From Gymnogyps californianus (taxonomy: Eukaryota; Chordata; Aves; Accipitriformes; Cathartidae), in the NCBI RefSeq assembly GCF_018139145.2, contig NC_059500.1, positions 29,865,437-29,929,436 of the forward strand: 64,000 nt of DNA. The letters are read 5' to 3'. The notes under the pieces are model-generated. The model was given only the letters and a program-made list of their open reading frames with translations. It did not search any database and had not been told where the DNA came from. This document shows, piece after piece, positions 48,111-60,400 of this stretch. A program made the position numbers and the translations under genes. Each line of letters opens with the position of its first letter. Position 1 is the first letter of the stretch.

Positions 48111-51100
48111 ATTAGCATTACAAGACTAGATTTCCATTTCTTAAACAATATTCTTGGTATGAATATATTCCTACTCTTTGGCATTTAACCAGAGTGCTTT
48201 CTGTTTCCTCTTTGCCTTCTGAGTGATGCATCCTTCTTGTGACTCTCTGTGTTAATCGAAGGCTGCTACTGCTACAGATGTGTGCTGTAGCCTCATGCGT
48301 GTATATCAATGCAGGTTATATATAATATTCAGAAATATGTTACAGGCAAAATCCATTTTCTCCAATCTCAAAAACTGTTCCAGAATACTGGAGGAAAAGC
48401 TGCTGCATTGCATATTCGGTAGGAAATTTCAGGTATGCTAAATTTCCTGAAACGTTCATCACCCAGTGCAGACAAGTGCTTTTAAATACCTTTCCCCTTG
48501 AGAAATCTTGAATACCTAGGATCCCAAACAAAATACTTATGCATCAGGCTACATGCTGGGCAGAATTGTCTCATCACATAATGATGAGACCCAAATCTAG
48601 GCACGCATCCAGGACTAGTCACGCAGCTCCTGCTGGAGCAAAGTATAGGTTGCAAGGAAGGGTGCCTTGCTACCTATGCACAAACAGTAATGCTGGGACA
48701 TATCAGCAGGGCAGAAGGGCTGAAAAGCAGTCACTTTGATAGTATGACTGCATTTGCCAATCATCAGGCTAGAAGTTCCTGCAGATTCAGTGTCCAGTTC
48801 AAGTTCTCCCATGCCCAAGTCATCTCTTTTCCCACAGAGATTTTTATGTAGGCAGAGTGAGGAAGTATAGGGGCAAGTAAACAAGCCAAGGTCCTGCAAT
48901 GTCACCAGCAGTAGCCAGATTAAATGAAAGGCCTACCTACAACTTATAGGCCTATCAGGGTAAATGAGTATAGTTTCCAGCATAGCTCCTCAAACTAACT
49001 CACCTCAAGCAATGAAATATTTGCCTTTCTCCATAAAGAGTCTTCAACAAACTTAGGGCTGTTAATAAGGCATCATCAAACACAGCAACCTAGCAGAAAT
49101 AGGAGGGACCAGGGACTTCTCTCATTTCTGGCTTGCGTGAACTGTGCTCATGTCAGCTATAGTTCAGCCCAATCTGTAGGCACTTGCAGAAAACACAGGC
49201 ATAGATCCTGTGATTTTATCAGGACCATTTTTTTTAGGTTCCAATGTACATTATAGGCTTTTGTAGGACCTAAAGAAACATGGCCTTCAAAAAAAACCTA
49301 GTTACTTTCTAATCATAGCAAAGTAGCTCTCCCAGTGATCCACTTCTTTGATGGCTATGGCAGCAAACACCGTTACATTTTTAACTGTAGTTCATTACCA
49401 CTCTCTTAATATCCTTCAGAGAGCTATGTTCCACTGAAATGGGATGCAAAAAATTATGAGTGACTCTTTTTGATCTTAAAAAATAGAGCTAGGAGTTTAA
49501 AACAACTTTATTTTCCTGGTGCTCCAAGACTAAGAATCGAAGAATTTTGGTCTGTTTTTTGAGACAAATCTGCATCATAAATGCTAAGTTTATGGTAGAC
49601 TCCCCAGTTTACATCACATGCAGAGAAGTCCAGGTGGGCAAACAAATTCCAGAAATTCACCTTCATAAATAATTCTTAGGCATCGAAGACAGTTTGCTAT
49701 GAAAGCAGTGTCAGCCCTGAAAAATGCTACCATTTCTCAACAGAGCAAGTAATTTAACTAGCCATCCTTCTGAATTTCTATTTATGAGGGAGAGATTACC
49801 TGTACCTTACAAATATGTCTCTGTACTGACTATTGCATGCATTCCACAAGGTCTTCATCCCTTTCTAAAGCCTTTGAACACAGCAAATTTTCTCCTCCCT
49901 CAGCTCACCATAACGCTGCTATTGCCTTTAGATGCAGTACATTGCCCTGTCTTGAAAGCTGCTAGAAGTTGCCGGACCACCTTAACCTTAGTGACAGCAC
50001 TTTGCAGCAGCAAATAGCTAAATTTAAATAGAAACTGTAATGCCAAATGTATTTTTCAGTTTATAAATGGCAAGAAATTCCTTTTTGCCATTTTGTAGTC
50101 CAGAGTGGAGGCTGAGAAAAATATCCCTGGGACTCCAATGTCAGAAGCAGTGCAGGTCTAAGTGGGTGGGAGGTGACGGTATCTGATTGCGGACCAAGCC
50201 TTATGAACCTCACATGCTCCATTAAAATCATACACATCAAGGTGTCTTCCCTATGGCAGGCTACCATGTTCTATCAGTCAGCACTGGCAGCCTGCTCTTG
50301 GGCCCTAAAGCTAAGTGAGGCAAAAATTTGTTTGTTGGTGATGCAAGGCCATGAGAGTGAAAAGAGTGAGCCTTTCCCCTTTGGCTGTCAAGGGAAAGCA
50401 GAGGAAAGTGAAGAGAGGCAGCTACAGTTGCCTTTCTGAGAAGAAAGAGGAACAAAAAGCACAAAGATGAAGCAGCCAAGCCCACTTGGGATTATGCGCT
50501 TGGATTGCACACCCCTGCATTTTGCATACCCAAGCAGAGCAAATTTTCAGGAGGTGCTCAATGCTCCCATCATCCAAACACTGCTCTGTAAAACCTCCCA
50601 GGCCTCTGGGAGGTTGCATTGAATGCTCCACATTTGTGGATGCCTCTGGATGTCTGGGTGTGCACTGCTGTGGCTCTATCTCCCACCATGGGCTGCACAG
50701 CCTAGCCACATCGGAGCCTGTAGCACTGGCCCCACATGCCTTCCTATGCTGCAGAAGTGGCAAGGATGCCTTAGCCTCCTTCAAAGTGTCTGGCCAGTGC
50801 CAGTGGTCTGCATGCTGTGCCTCACTACAGTCTTGCAGTGCTAAAATTATGCAACTGGGTTTCAGGTAAGCATTTTTCCTTCATTTCCCCATGGTTCCTA
50901 TGGAAACCAATCCCACAACCCTTCCCGAGTGAATGCAGAAACCGCAGCACAGTTCATAAGTGGGAGATATGCCTGTTTTCTGTATTGGCCAAACATTTAT
51001 TCCACTTACATTACAATAGCTTCAAGACATGCAGCCAAAGCACTACATGCTTTGGGACATCCTGCCCGTTATTCCAGTGGGGTAGTCTCTGCTTTATCAG

Positions 51101-54100
51101 GCTACGTTCTTCAAGCCACACCTGCCAAATTTTGCTTGTTAAACTAATTTATGTACATGACAATGTTCAACTCAGCTCTGTAGTTCAGCAGCACATGGTG
51201 ATAGAGATCTCCTGGCACAAGATCCGTATAGTTCCCACATGCATTAATTTATTCATAGGAAATGCAAAGATGGAATTTTTATAAGAATAAAAAGTCATTC
51301 CTAAGTATTTAGTCATTGCTGAATGTTTATAACTGATGAAAAAACCTTCATTAAAAAGATAGGTTGCAACCTTTAATGATGACAGACTAGGGATGTTAGA
51401 AATCTCTAATCACAAGCAGAGATTTTCTCTGAAATGCTGCTTGCACCACATGCCTGACAAAGGAGTCAGCAAACTGCAGGAAGGGGAACGACACCTGGGG
51501 CACTCTGTTTCTTACAGGGCTTTGGGAACAGCGTTGTCACATCCCTCTGCACCCGCACCTGACTGCATTCCTCACACCCACCTCCCACCTGGCTTGCTCT
51601 GTCTTGTGTGGCTTTGAACTCGGCTGCAGCAGAACATCTTTGCTGTTGAGACAGACCGAGTAAAACGTACCTAGTACGCTCTGAATAGGAGGTGCCCAGT
51701 GTAGCTTTCCATGAAGAGAGTATTCAAGGCAGAGAGGGAAGTACGTTGTGAAAGTCAGCTTGCTTTGTCAGGCTCCAGCCAGCACAGGCAGCGAAAGGCT
51801 TCCTGCTCGCTGCTATTCAGCAAGCACACTCGGGCAGCAACTGATCCAGCAGCTGTTTGAAGTTGCTGAAAAGGCTCCTGCTGACTTCATGCAACAGCTG
51901 ACTCATGCCTGAGTAAAGACTGGCGGAAAATGGTCAGCTGCAAGGGATCCTGCCCCTTAAACAGAAGGATTTTCTGCATGGCGAATGGGAGAAATATGTA
52001 AGTCAAGCCCTTTCCTTCCCAAGGAGTGCTTTTGGTCAACACAATTACAATTAGCTGGAGATAAACTGGAATATAAAGGGGACTGTAGCTTCAGCAAATG
52101 AAAAATATTTTTATCCCTGTTCTGTAAGAAAAAGGGCACCTTATAAGTTGAACAAACCAGAGGATCTTAGAAATATTTTAGTGCAACAAGGCCTGTAGCT
52201 CGGGACAATATCCTTCCTATGAACACCAACTTGGTGACAGAGAATTGAGGAGATCGTTCTCCTCTTTCCAGCAACATGGCCAGTCTACCAAAGAGTATCC
52301 TGGGTGTTTGTGGGCAGCAGAGCAGTTGCAAAGCTGACAGCATCCCCAAAACGTGAGAGAGGAAAAGGCCTTCTCAAAGCCTAAGGAGGGCAGACTTTTT
52401 GGCACAGGCTCTGCTTTGTAATGTGCTGCTGAGGTACATGTCATTTACCAGGGCAGATGCTCTTTGGAGCAGAAAGCAGGACAGTGAAAAACAGAGCCCA
52501 GAGAACTGGGAGTGTTCTACAAACCACACTGAACAGGCCTAACAGCACTGGAGGGACAGAGACAAAATCTCTGCTCATAAATTGCTGAGGTACATTCTGG
52601 AGATGAATTTAGAAATATAATGTCCCAAAGTGACAGACCTAGTCACAAAAAACATCTGCCTGAAGAGACAACACATCTGCCATTTGTCTGTTAGTCCGCA
52701 AAGTGAGATGAGGCTGGGACCCGTCTGCTAGGTTGTTCCCAAAAGACATGCAAGATACTGATGGCTGCTCATAGCCTTCATGTGGATACTGAGACCATGT
52801 CTTCTGAAATATTCAAGAAGTAAATACAAATGTGTAGTTCACTTGACATAAAGCGCATCCAGCAACAAAGGCAGAATGGCCTCCAAACAGAAAGCAATTA
52901 TAAAAACTGATGTTTTCTCATTCAGCGATGAGGTCTCCAGGCAATCTGAACTCCTGTGAGGAGCTCATGACACTTCCATGCCAAGAGGCTGTTCCGGTCA
53001 CTTCAGCTAACCTTCCATGTCACACCAATCAGGGAGCCTTACTGCTGCTGCGAGTCGCCTGGACAACCTCAGGTAACAGTCACTGGCTGAGACAGACCTG
53101 TAAGCCAAAACACCTTTGTTTCCTCTCTGTATCTGTTGTGCAGCCTCTGCTAAGCTAACAGCACCACAGGTGGAGCTGGAGGTGAGACTAGAAGTCATCC
53201 TGCTGAACTACTGTTGGGACCATATCACCCACTCAGCCAGAGGTAACAGGTGGATTTAGGGCTTCAGCTTTTTGGAAGGAGTCAGTAGGCAACTAGTGTC
53301 TCTGTTTGGAAATTACACCCTTTGCTAGTACTCTCTCTTGATGACAATCTCATTAAATCTTCCTTCAGTGACCAACATATCCTATTTTTGGTTTCTCCTA
53401 CGCTCCAACCTCCCCTTCTTGTCTGCTGGCATGTGCCAAAAGCAATCGCCTCCGCACATCCATTCCCTTGGGTGCCTCCCTAATTACCATCTCACTCCTT
53501 ATTCCTGGAGCTACCTCCAGAGCCCCTTGTCATTCTCCATTTACTTACCTGACATGTTCGAGTCTCTGTTGCCTAACCCTGCCTTACTCACCTATTTACA
53601 AGTCTGTAATAAAGGCAGCTCAGGGCTTCTTTTGTCCAGGCTTACCTACAAAGAGTCTACCCTTCCTCACTTCATGGTCATCCTGAATAGCACCAGCAGC
53701 TCTATTTCTTAAAATGACTCAGGGTCACTTGTGTATAAATCACCTCTTGTCCTCTTTTCCTAATGTGTGTTGACATATCCACCTGCTCCTTTACGTGGGG
53801 ACTACCCTTCTTGAAGATGTTCAAGTGCTTTGCGCAGGCTAAGCATGAACGGAAATAAATGTGTTTTTTTAAAACAATGGTAATCTAAGGTGAGGATTGA
53901 CATGTAAACCAGGAAGGACCTTGAGCTGTGGATTTCAAAGCTCCCACAAGCCGTGTCTGTCTACCTGTCAGGCTACTTATGCTATTTTATTACACCATGT
54001 TTGTGCAACTAACAGGGAAAATATGATTTCCATTCCCACTACTCCAATAACATTATGAATTCTAGCTGCAGTAGGTTTTTGATTCCAACAGTAAAGATTT

Positions 54101-55879
54101 TTTTCCCCTAAACCAGAATATACCTACCTTTGTAGAATGCCACGGTAAGCTTGCCTATCTTTTGTTTGTTCATTCCCTTGGGGACCGAGCTGTGCCTAAT
54201 GTTTCAATTACCTTTCTTCTGCTGCAGAGATGATTGGATTTGGAGTTTCAAGGGACTGTGAAAATACCAGATATCTAGACAGAAAACCAATACCTCAGGA
54301 GCCAACAATTTGCTGGGCATATCTTATAGCACTTAAACAACTTAACTCTTGGCAGTTAATGGCCCTAATGGTATATTTATTAGACAAGTAAGGGAAAGAA
54401 AAGAAAATGACATGAATGTTTAATGAAGACACTAATAGAAGCCACATGAAAATGCTGAATTCTCTTTTCTGCTCAGGAAATACTAAGTGGCTCTTGTCAA
54501 CCTCATGTATATCTGATAAGTGAGTTCAGTTAATCAATAGGCTTTATTGCATTTCCTAGCATAAAGAAGTTCTTACTCTAAAATAAGGAGGATCTAATTA
54601 ATCTAAACATACCAAGTATAAGAGTGCAATGCATTTGTTTGCTGAAATAATCCATCTAACTCAAAGGCTAATTTATAACGGAATACTGAAATGACAGTGC
54701 CTGCACTTTTACAAAAAATTAATTTTTTTTTCCCTTCTGTGAACAGTGAAATAAAAAGACGACTTCAATTGCAGAGAATTACTCCTGTTCCCTGCCGATT
54801 GACTCACTAGTACTGTTGCCTCTCGTGGTAGTAAGGTGAATTTCAGCTCCGCAAAGCAGCATCCTTGCTGTTAACTGATTTCTTATGATTTGTGTGGTAT
54901 CTGGCTGATTTTCTCTCTTGGACAAAAATCCAAAGTACAATAAGGAAGACCAGATGCCCAGCAGCTTATAGAAGTGTTTTCTTCTTGCCATCAGCTAAGT
55001 GAGACCAGCTTATGTCTGCCAAGGGTCAAATGCTGAGTGCCTATCCCCAGCATGCTTAGGGAAAAGGTGCAAGTCCAGTTGTCATTTTTTGAATAGGGCA
55101 CAGGACATTGTAGATAGAGAGGCCAGTTCATACCAGCTAAAGGACTGGTCACTGCTGAGTCTGACATCTGTCTTTTTTTGTAATTCAGAGAGGGGCTACT
55201 CATGATTTAGACTGTCTTGAGATTCTCTTCTCAGGTGTGTGTCTAAAACTTCAGTTCCCAGGCAGTAAACAACCCAGACCACAGCTCCCCAGGCCGCAGC
55301 AGCAGATCACTGCCAGGCTAACCAGAAGTACAAATTTGATGTGCTAGCCAGAACACGTGGTATCGGCTCACTCTAGCTGCAGAAGAAGAGAACCAAGAAG
55401 CCAACCTGGCAAAATGTTTGGGATAAACTTGAATTGGCAGAGTGACTTTACATGTCGCATGAGGCTGTGACATCTTTTAATTTGACAGTTGGGGACCCAA
55501 TCCCAAATTCCCTATATTGTCAGACAACAGCTGTCAAGTACCATCCAACAGCTTTTGTTTGACCAAAATAGTAAATAGTGAGATTTGAAGTGCTCATGTC
55601 CAACATCTCCAGCTACATGAAGTCTTCACTCTGACCATAGCTGCCTTGGAGTTTCCAGTCTAAATCTGGAAGCTCAGCTGCTCTCCTTTCAGGGGACAGT
55701 GTCAGGACATCAAAAGGAATATCTGTGTCTAAAGATGCAAAGCAGCAGTAGCACAAACTGAATGATACAACATGTTCTTTATTTATTCAGTGCCAAATGA
55801 GAGAAATTAGCAGTTTCAGTTCCAAAATCCTCTTAGAGGACCAAGCTCTAAGATTTGCAAAGACTTGCATTTTACTGCG
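48111..55879. other. Unannotated DNA
   Basis: No gene or repeat family recognised over 7.8 kb. Notable long frames without domains: 50,486-50,869 and 50,817-51,284 (plus strand) and 50,422-50,784 (minus). A weak MIR-like string occurs near 48,850-48,930. Confidence 0.5.
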
Positions 55880-55995
55880 TGTCGTGGTTTAGACCCAGCT
55901 GGCCACAAAGCACAATGCACAACTCCCCCCCACCCCGCGGTAGGATGGGGAGGAGAATCGAAAGAAAAAGGTAAAACCTCGTGAGTGAAGAACAG

Positions 55996-56001
55996 TTTAA
56001 T
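55996..56001 (-). promoter_or_regulatory. LTR polyadenylation signal ATTAAA
   Basis: On the minus strand the LTR reads TATTAAACTGTTCTTCACTC. ATTAAA is the common variant signal and sits about 160 bases downstream of the TATA box, as expected for the R region of an LTR. Confidence 0.6.
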
Positions 56002-56156
56002 AGAACAACACAAGGAGAGAAGAAACAATAACAACAACAATACTAACAAAAGAGTCTATAAAGCGAATGTTGCGCAGTGCAATTGCTCACTGCCCGCAAC
56101 ATCACGCTCAGCTCCTTCCCGAGCCGCGGTAGCGCTCCACCCGGCCAGCTTCCCCA

Positions 56157-56164
56157 CTTATATA
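56157..56164 (-). promoter_or_regulatory. LTR TATA box
   Basis: TATATAAG on the minus strand, within CTCAGTATATAAGTGGGG. It lies in the middle of the LTR, where the retroviral U3 promoter belongs. Confidence 0.75.
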
Positions 56165-56171
56165 CTGAGCA

Positions 56172-56179
56172 TGACGTCA
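56172..56179. promoter_or_regulatory. CRE palindrome in LTR U3
   Basis: A perfect TGACGTCA palindrome lies seven bases upstream of the LTR TATA box in the transcription direction. This is the full CREB/ATF site and contains a CpG that has survived, so the promoter may still be responsive. Whether it is used in this host is unknown. Confidence 0.7.
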
Positions 56180-56284
56180 GTATGGTATCGAATATCCCCT
56201 TGGCTAGTTCGGGTCAGCCATTCTGGCTGTGCCCCCTCCCAGCTTCTTGTGAAAATTAACCCTATTCCAGCCAAACCCAGGACA

Positions 56285-57261
56285 GTCTGTTACATATTCT
56301 TATCATCGCTCTAACTGAAGAATGGCTGGTATACATGGTGGTGATCGCTTAAATGTTCAGAAATTTCATGTTACTTTTGGAAGAGGAGAAAAAGTATTAG
56401 CGGAGAAGTTATAGCAGAAAAAGACTTCACATTCGACCAAGAGGAAGGTAAGGAATATGAGATGTGCTTTTCACAGAGCTCTGATCAGCCTCACAGGGCC
56501 GAGTTTATCAGGTGTCTGTCAGGCTTTGCAGCTTCCCCCCAAGAGCAAAGAAGCACAGAACAAAACATTAGCATTTCGCCTTTTGCCACAGGGCAGTGTT
56601 ATTCATCACAACCCCTTCCCAAAGCTGCGGACAGCTGCAAAGCTGTCAGGTAGCAGCAAATGAGTGGAGGGTAGATGAGTGGATGGCTAACGAATCCTGA
56701 GGATCAGAGCCTCAGATACACAATTCAAATCCATATCACGGGATAAAAGTTATTCTGTTACACATACTCTCTCAGTTTATACGATACAAGCTGCATTCAG
56801 CTCCATAAATGACAGCAATATCTGGCAATACTGCTGTGCTACTTAGAAGATTTTATGCCATCCTTCATGGAAATATTGATGAGTAAACAAATCCTTTATT
56901 CTTACTTCTGCTTTTGGAAGCTAGGATTTTAAAGTACACTGAACAACACAATTTGTACATACCCCAAGCAGACAGATGGCTTAATAAAATATGGGCAGTT
57001 CAATTGCCTGTGATGGGAAAAATATCTAGCTTCTGAAAAAATATGTACATGCATGAGTCATTAGCTGCAAGAAAAGGGGCTTTCTGGCTCTATACTAAAG
57101 TTAACAAGTCTTTCTCCATATTAATATCTTCTTCACTGATTGCAGTCCAGGAGGCTACCTGCTATGGTAACTAACTTAATGTGGGTTTTGTATTTTTTTA
57201 TGTAACATGCTGTATTAAAGAATTAAAATTAGCATAGTCTAATAGGCTTACAAGCAAACAG
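56285..57261. other. Unannotated DNA between LTR and candidate exon
   Basis: No gene or repeat recognised. The sequence just before 57,262 lacks a strong pyrimidine tract. Confidence 0.45.
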
Positions 57262-57471
57262 GATCACTTTGAAAAACGGTTATCAGTTCAACAGTTCAGC
57301 AAACATGCTAAAGCAACCCTCCCAGCAGCCAGGAAGGAGGGGGACAGTCCCTCCGTGCAGCTCGTCAGTTATGCAAATGAGGCTGAAAAGGATGATTGGC
57401 ATAACTACTGGAGGAGCTCCTCCATTAGGGCTGAGTCCTCACCTCGCCTTGCTAAACGGCTTGGGATACAG
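57262..57471 (+). other. Candidate internal exon, 70 codons (hypothesis)
   Basis: The segment follows CAAACAG (possible acceptor) and ends CAG before GTAAGG at 57,472, a near-consensus splice donor. It is exactly 210 bases and open in one frame, giving a hydrophilic, charged product that begins DHFEKRLSVQQFSKHAK, continues EGDSPSVQLVSYANEAEKDD and WHNYWRSSSIRAE, and ends SPRLAKRLGIQ. There is no methionine, as for an internal exon. The amino-acid mix (two Trp, many Lys/Arg/Glu/Asp/Ser, few Cys) looks more like protein than most frames here. Against it: the acceptor side is poor, the frame is open only from about 57,236, and I cannot name any homologous protein. Call it unproven. Confidence 0.25.
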
Positions 57472-60400
57472 GTAAGGGGATGTCTCTTCTACCAAGACCT
57501 CATGTCCCCACCCAGGGCTTTACCTGGCTGGGGCCCACAGATGCCTCTCTGCAGGCTCAAATTTTTCATGCTGAGTTCTGTTCCATGGTAAATTTTTTAT
57601 GAAAGTTTGAGCTGAAGCAGTGCAGACATTTTGCATACAAGACAAATGGATAAAATACACTTTTCCACGATAAAAAATGAATGCTACCTGCTCTGAAAAG
57701 CTTCCATTCAAAACATACGGCGCCGGGAAAGTGAAATTTAACATCAAAAGAAAGCTGATTTTGACAAAATGCCTCATGGAGGCAGATGGTGTACATGCTG
57801 TGCTCATCAGAGTTGGGAAGTGCTTCACTAAGGGCTGGTGGGAGATGTGCCGAACCAGTCTTAGCTGTGGGCTAAACCACCAGCTGGCCTTAGCCTCGCA
57901 GGCACCCCTTCGAGGGGTGGCTCCTGTTGGGACAGTGATCCCTCCTGCATGAAGAAATGCCCTTACCAAGCTGGTGGAGAGAAGCAATTTTAATGGGTGC
58001 TCCCTTAATCATTTCTGACTGGGAAATTAACATGCCTTGTTGTTTTGATGAAACAAGGTCCCCAAAATCTCAAATGTTTAAACATGGAAATTATTTCAAT
58101 TTCTTTCCCGTTTCTTAAAAATTGCACTTCAGAGCTTTGCCTCTGCTTTCTCCTCTCAGCCTCTGCCTGATTATTTAGATTGCAAAACCTCTGGAGAAGG
58201 GACTTTCTCTTACAACAGGTGTCAGCAGTGCCTAACATAATGGAGCTTTTATCTTAGATACTCCTGGGCACTAATGAAAATAATTAATAATAGTGCAGTT
58301 AGGCAATTCCATGGGATATCTCCATTGTACTAAAATAGCTAAGCTGCAAAAGGAAGAACTCAAAGACAGGAAGGAGCCGCATTGGTGCTAGATGTGAAAC
58401 TTGAACCATTTTCCCATGCGATGCTATCGTGGACTGTTCTTCTGCTTATTCAGCTAGCATTTTGAACCGCAAAATACAGACATTCCCAAGCACTCAATAA
58501 TCAGATCAGACCTTCTGCTCCCTCACCTAGCCAATCTCACCTGGCTTAAGCTCCAGGATTTATTAACACATCAGTTTTGAAGGTGCTGCCACCATTCAAA
58601 GTGCATGTACTTGGAGACAGATAAATGGGGTCCGAGTCAAATTAAAAAATTTCCTCCCAGGAAACAGTTCATTTCAGCACCATTTTTTTATTTTCTCGTC
58701 GAATGACTGACAGCAAAAATTGCACATCCCATCAAGATGTGAAAAGTCAATAAAAAACTGTTTTAAAAATACTGATAATTTGCTTCACACAAGTGGTTCC
58801 ACCCGCAGGAGAATGAATGCAGCTTGGCTCCCATCAGTGCTGTTTGCAGTGTACATCTACTAGCACTGAGCAGAGGCCAATCTCACAGCACTGCTGCCTT
58901 TGCCTCGCTTGGCACACAAACAGGGACCCTCTCTTCTCTCTCTTCTACCCAGATTTTCCATAATTTTTTTGCACTTAACATCCTCCAAAACCCTGGTCCT
59001 CTGCCAAATCTAGGTGAAAGCAGCTGGTTCAAACAAGGAGCTTGGAGAGGGGTTGTGACAGACAGAAAAAATGTCACTGCAGGTGGGACAGGAGCATTGC
59101 AAAAATATCCCACATCTTTGTGTACATAACAGGTGCTGCTTTCACTTTGCCCTGAGGACAGAGCGTGGAAAAGAAGGAAGTATACTGGTTCTTCTCCTGT
59201 GAATAGGGACAACCTGTGCTGAGCCAGTGGGTGCACCTGCATGCAGGTCAGGGGTGCATCCACGCCAATGAGCAGCACACTCCCTCCTCTCACCATAGCA
59301 CGTGCCCCTGGCTCTCAGAAACCATAACCCCAAGCGAGACTGCCTTGTTGTGTTGTAGCCACACACAACAGGAAACCCAGACCTATTTCATTCTCTGTGG
59401 CTGGGGGCTGGATGAGACAGCACCCACCTGGGCCCTTTTCTCTGCCCCTACATCATATTGCAGCACCAGAAGAAGGCGAAGAACTGAAGAACTACCATGC
59501 ATCCAGGACCTCCCATAGTTCCACTGGGACAGAGAAGGGACATAGCAAGTCATTTATTTGTGTGCATGAGTAAGGAGTTACATGTGCATTTTGAAAATAT
59601 CTTCAGTGTTTCTTATCGCTTCTGTAGTGCCTGTATCCATCTCCTTTCATAATACTCCATTGTCATTGTACTATCCCCTCCAGTCTCCCCATGCTGCCAA
59701 CAGCATTGTGGTAGTGAAGTGCTCAGAAATATATGTGCTGTTAGATCATTCATACATAGCGGACCCCACTCTGATTCTTTACACATGGAGACTGATGCTG
59801 GATTGTGTTGTATTTTATGTTGGACCTATAACAGAGGGAGCCAGAGCTCTTCTGTTTAGACTTTGCAAATAAATTGAAGCCTGCTACGCATTTGTATATC
59901 CTACCAAATTCAACTGCCACAAAAGATCCTTTCATGTTTGCTTTACATTGAGAGCATGGCTGTCTACTATTCTGACTGCTACCCTACCAGTGCATATACA
60001 TACACTGATCTCATCAGTAGTCCAGTGGCACCAAATCACCATACTTACGAGTCCTATAATATTTGGCATAGATTTTTTTTTTTCTCTGTTCTAGCCCCAG
60101 ATACTGGATTCAGGGGAAAAACTGTGTTTTCATGAAGGGAAAGATGCCTTTTAAGTTCCAGGGAGAGAAGCTTCAAAATGTGAGGTTACTACAGAATCAG
60201 ATACCAGAAAGCAAATCACAGAAACATAAAACATACTGATTTTTTTAAAATCCCATTATTTTAAAGCTGATCTCCTGAATTTTTGGCACATAACTCATGA
60301 TCTTTGAAGTACTCATCACTCAAGCACCAGTGGTTCACTTCCTTATTAATAGCAGGCTGGTGGATGAGGAGAGGGAACACGGAAGGAATGGAAAAGCAAC

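Larger units (their letters stand above)
55880..56284 (-). mobile_element. Solo LTR of an avian endogenous retrovirus
   Basis: A 405-base block starts TGTCGTGGTTTAGACCCAGC on the plus strand and ends CCAAACCCAGGACA, so both ends carry near-perfect terminal inverted repeats (TGTCGTGG and TGTCCTGG) with the TG...CA rule. Read on the minus strand it begins TGTCCTGGGTTTGGCTGGAA, a signature I associate with a widespread ERV LTR family of modern birds (neoavian ERVL/TguLTR-like). U3 holds a CRE palindrome and a TATA box, and an ATTAAA polyadenylation signal follows. No gag, pol or env lies on either side, so this is a solo LTR left by recombination between two LTRs. CpGs and promoter motifs are well kept, which suggests the youngest insertion in the window. 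I could not find a clear 5-base target-site duplication (flanks CTGCG and GTCTG). Confidence 0.88.

Noticed and set aside
48845..48930. GGCAGAGTGAGGAAG...AACAAGCCAAGGTCCTGC, MIR-like
   Set aside because: The diagnostic AAGGTCACAC block is not preserved and the spacing is off.
57520..57987. 155-codon minus-strand frame
   Set aside because: No domain or homologue recognised, and plus-strand frames are open over the same DNA.
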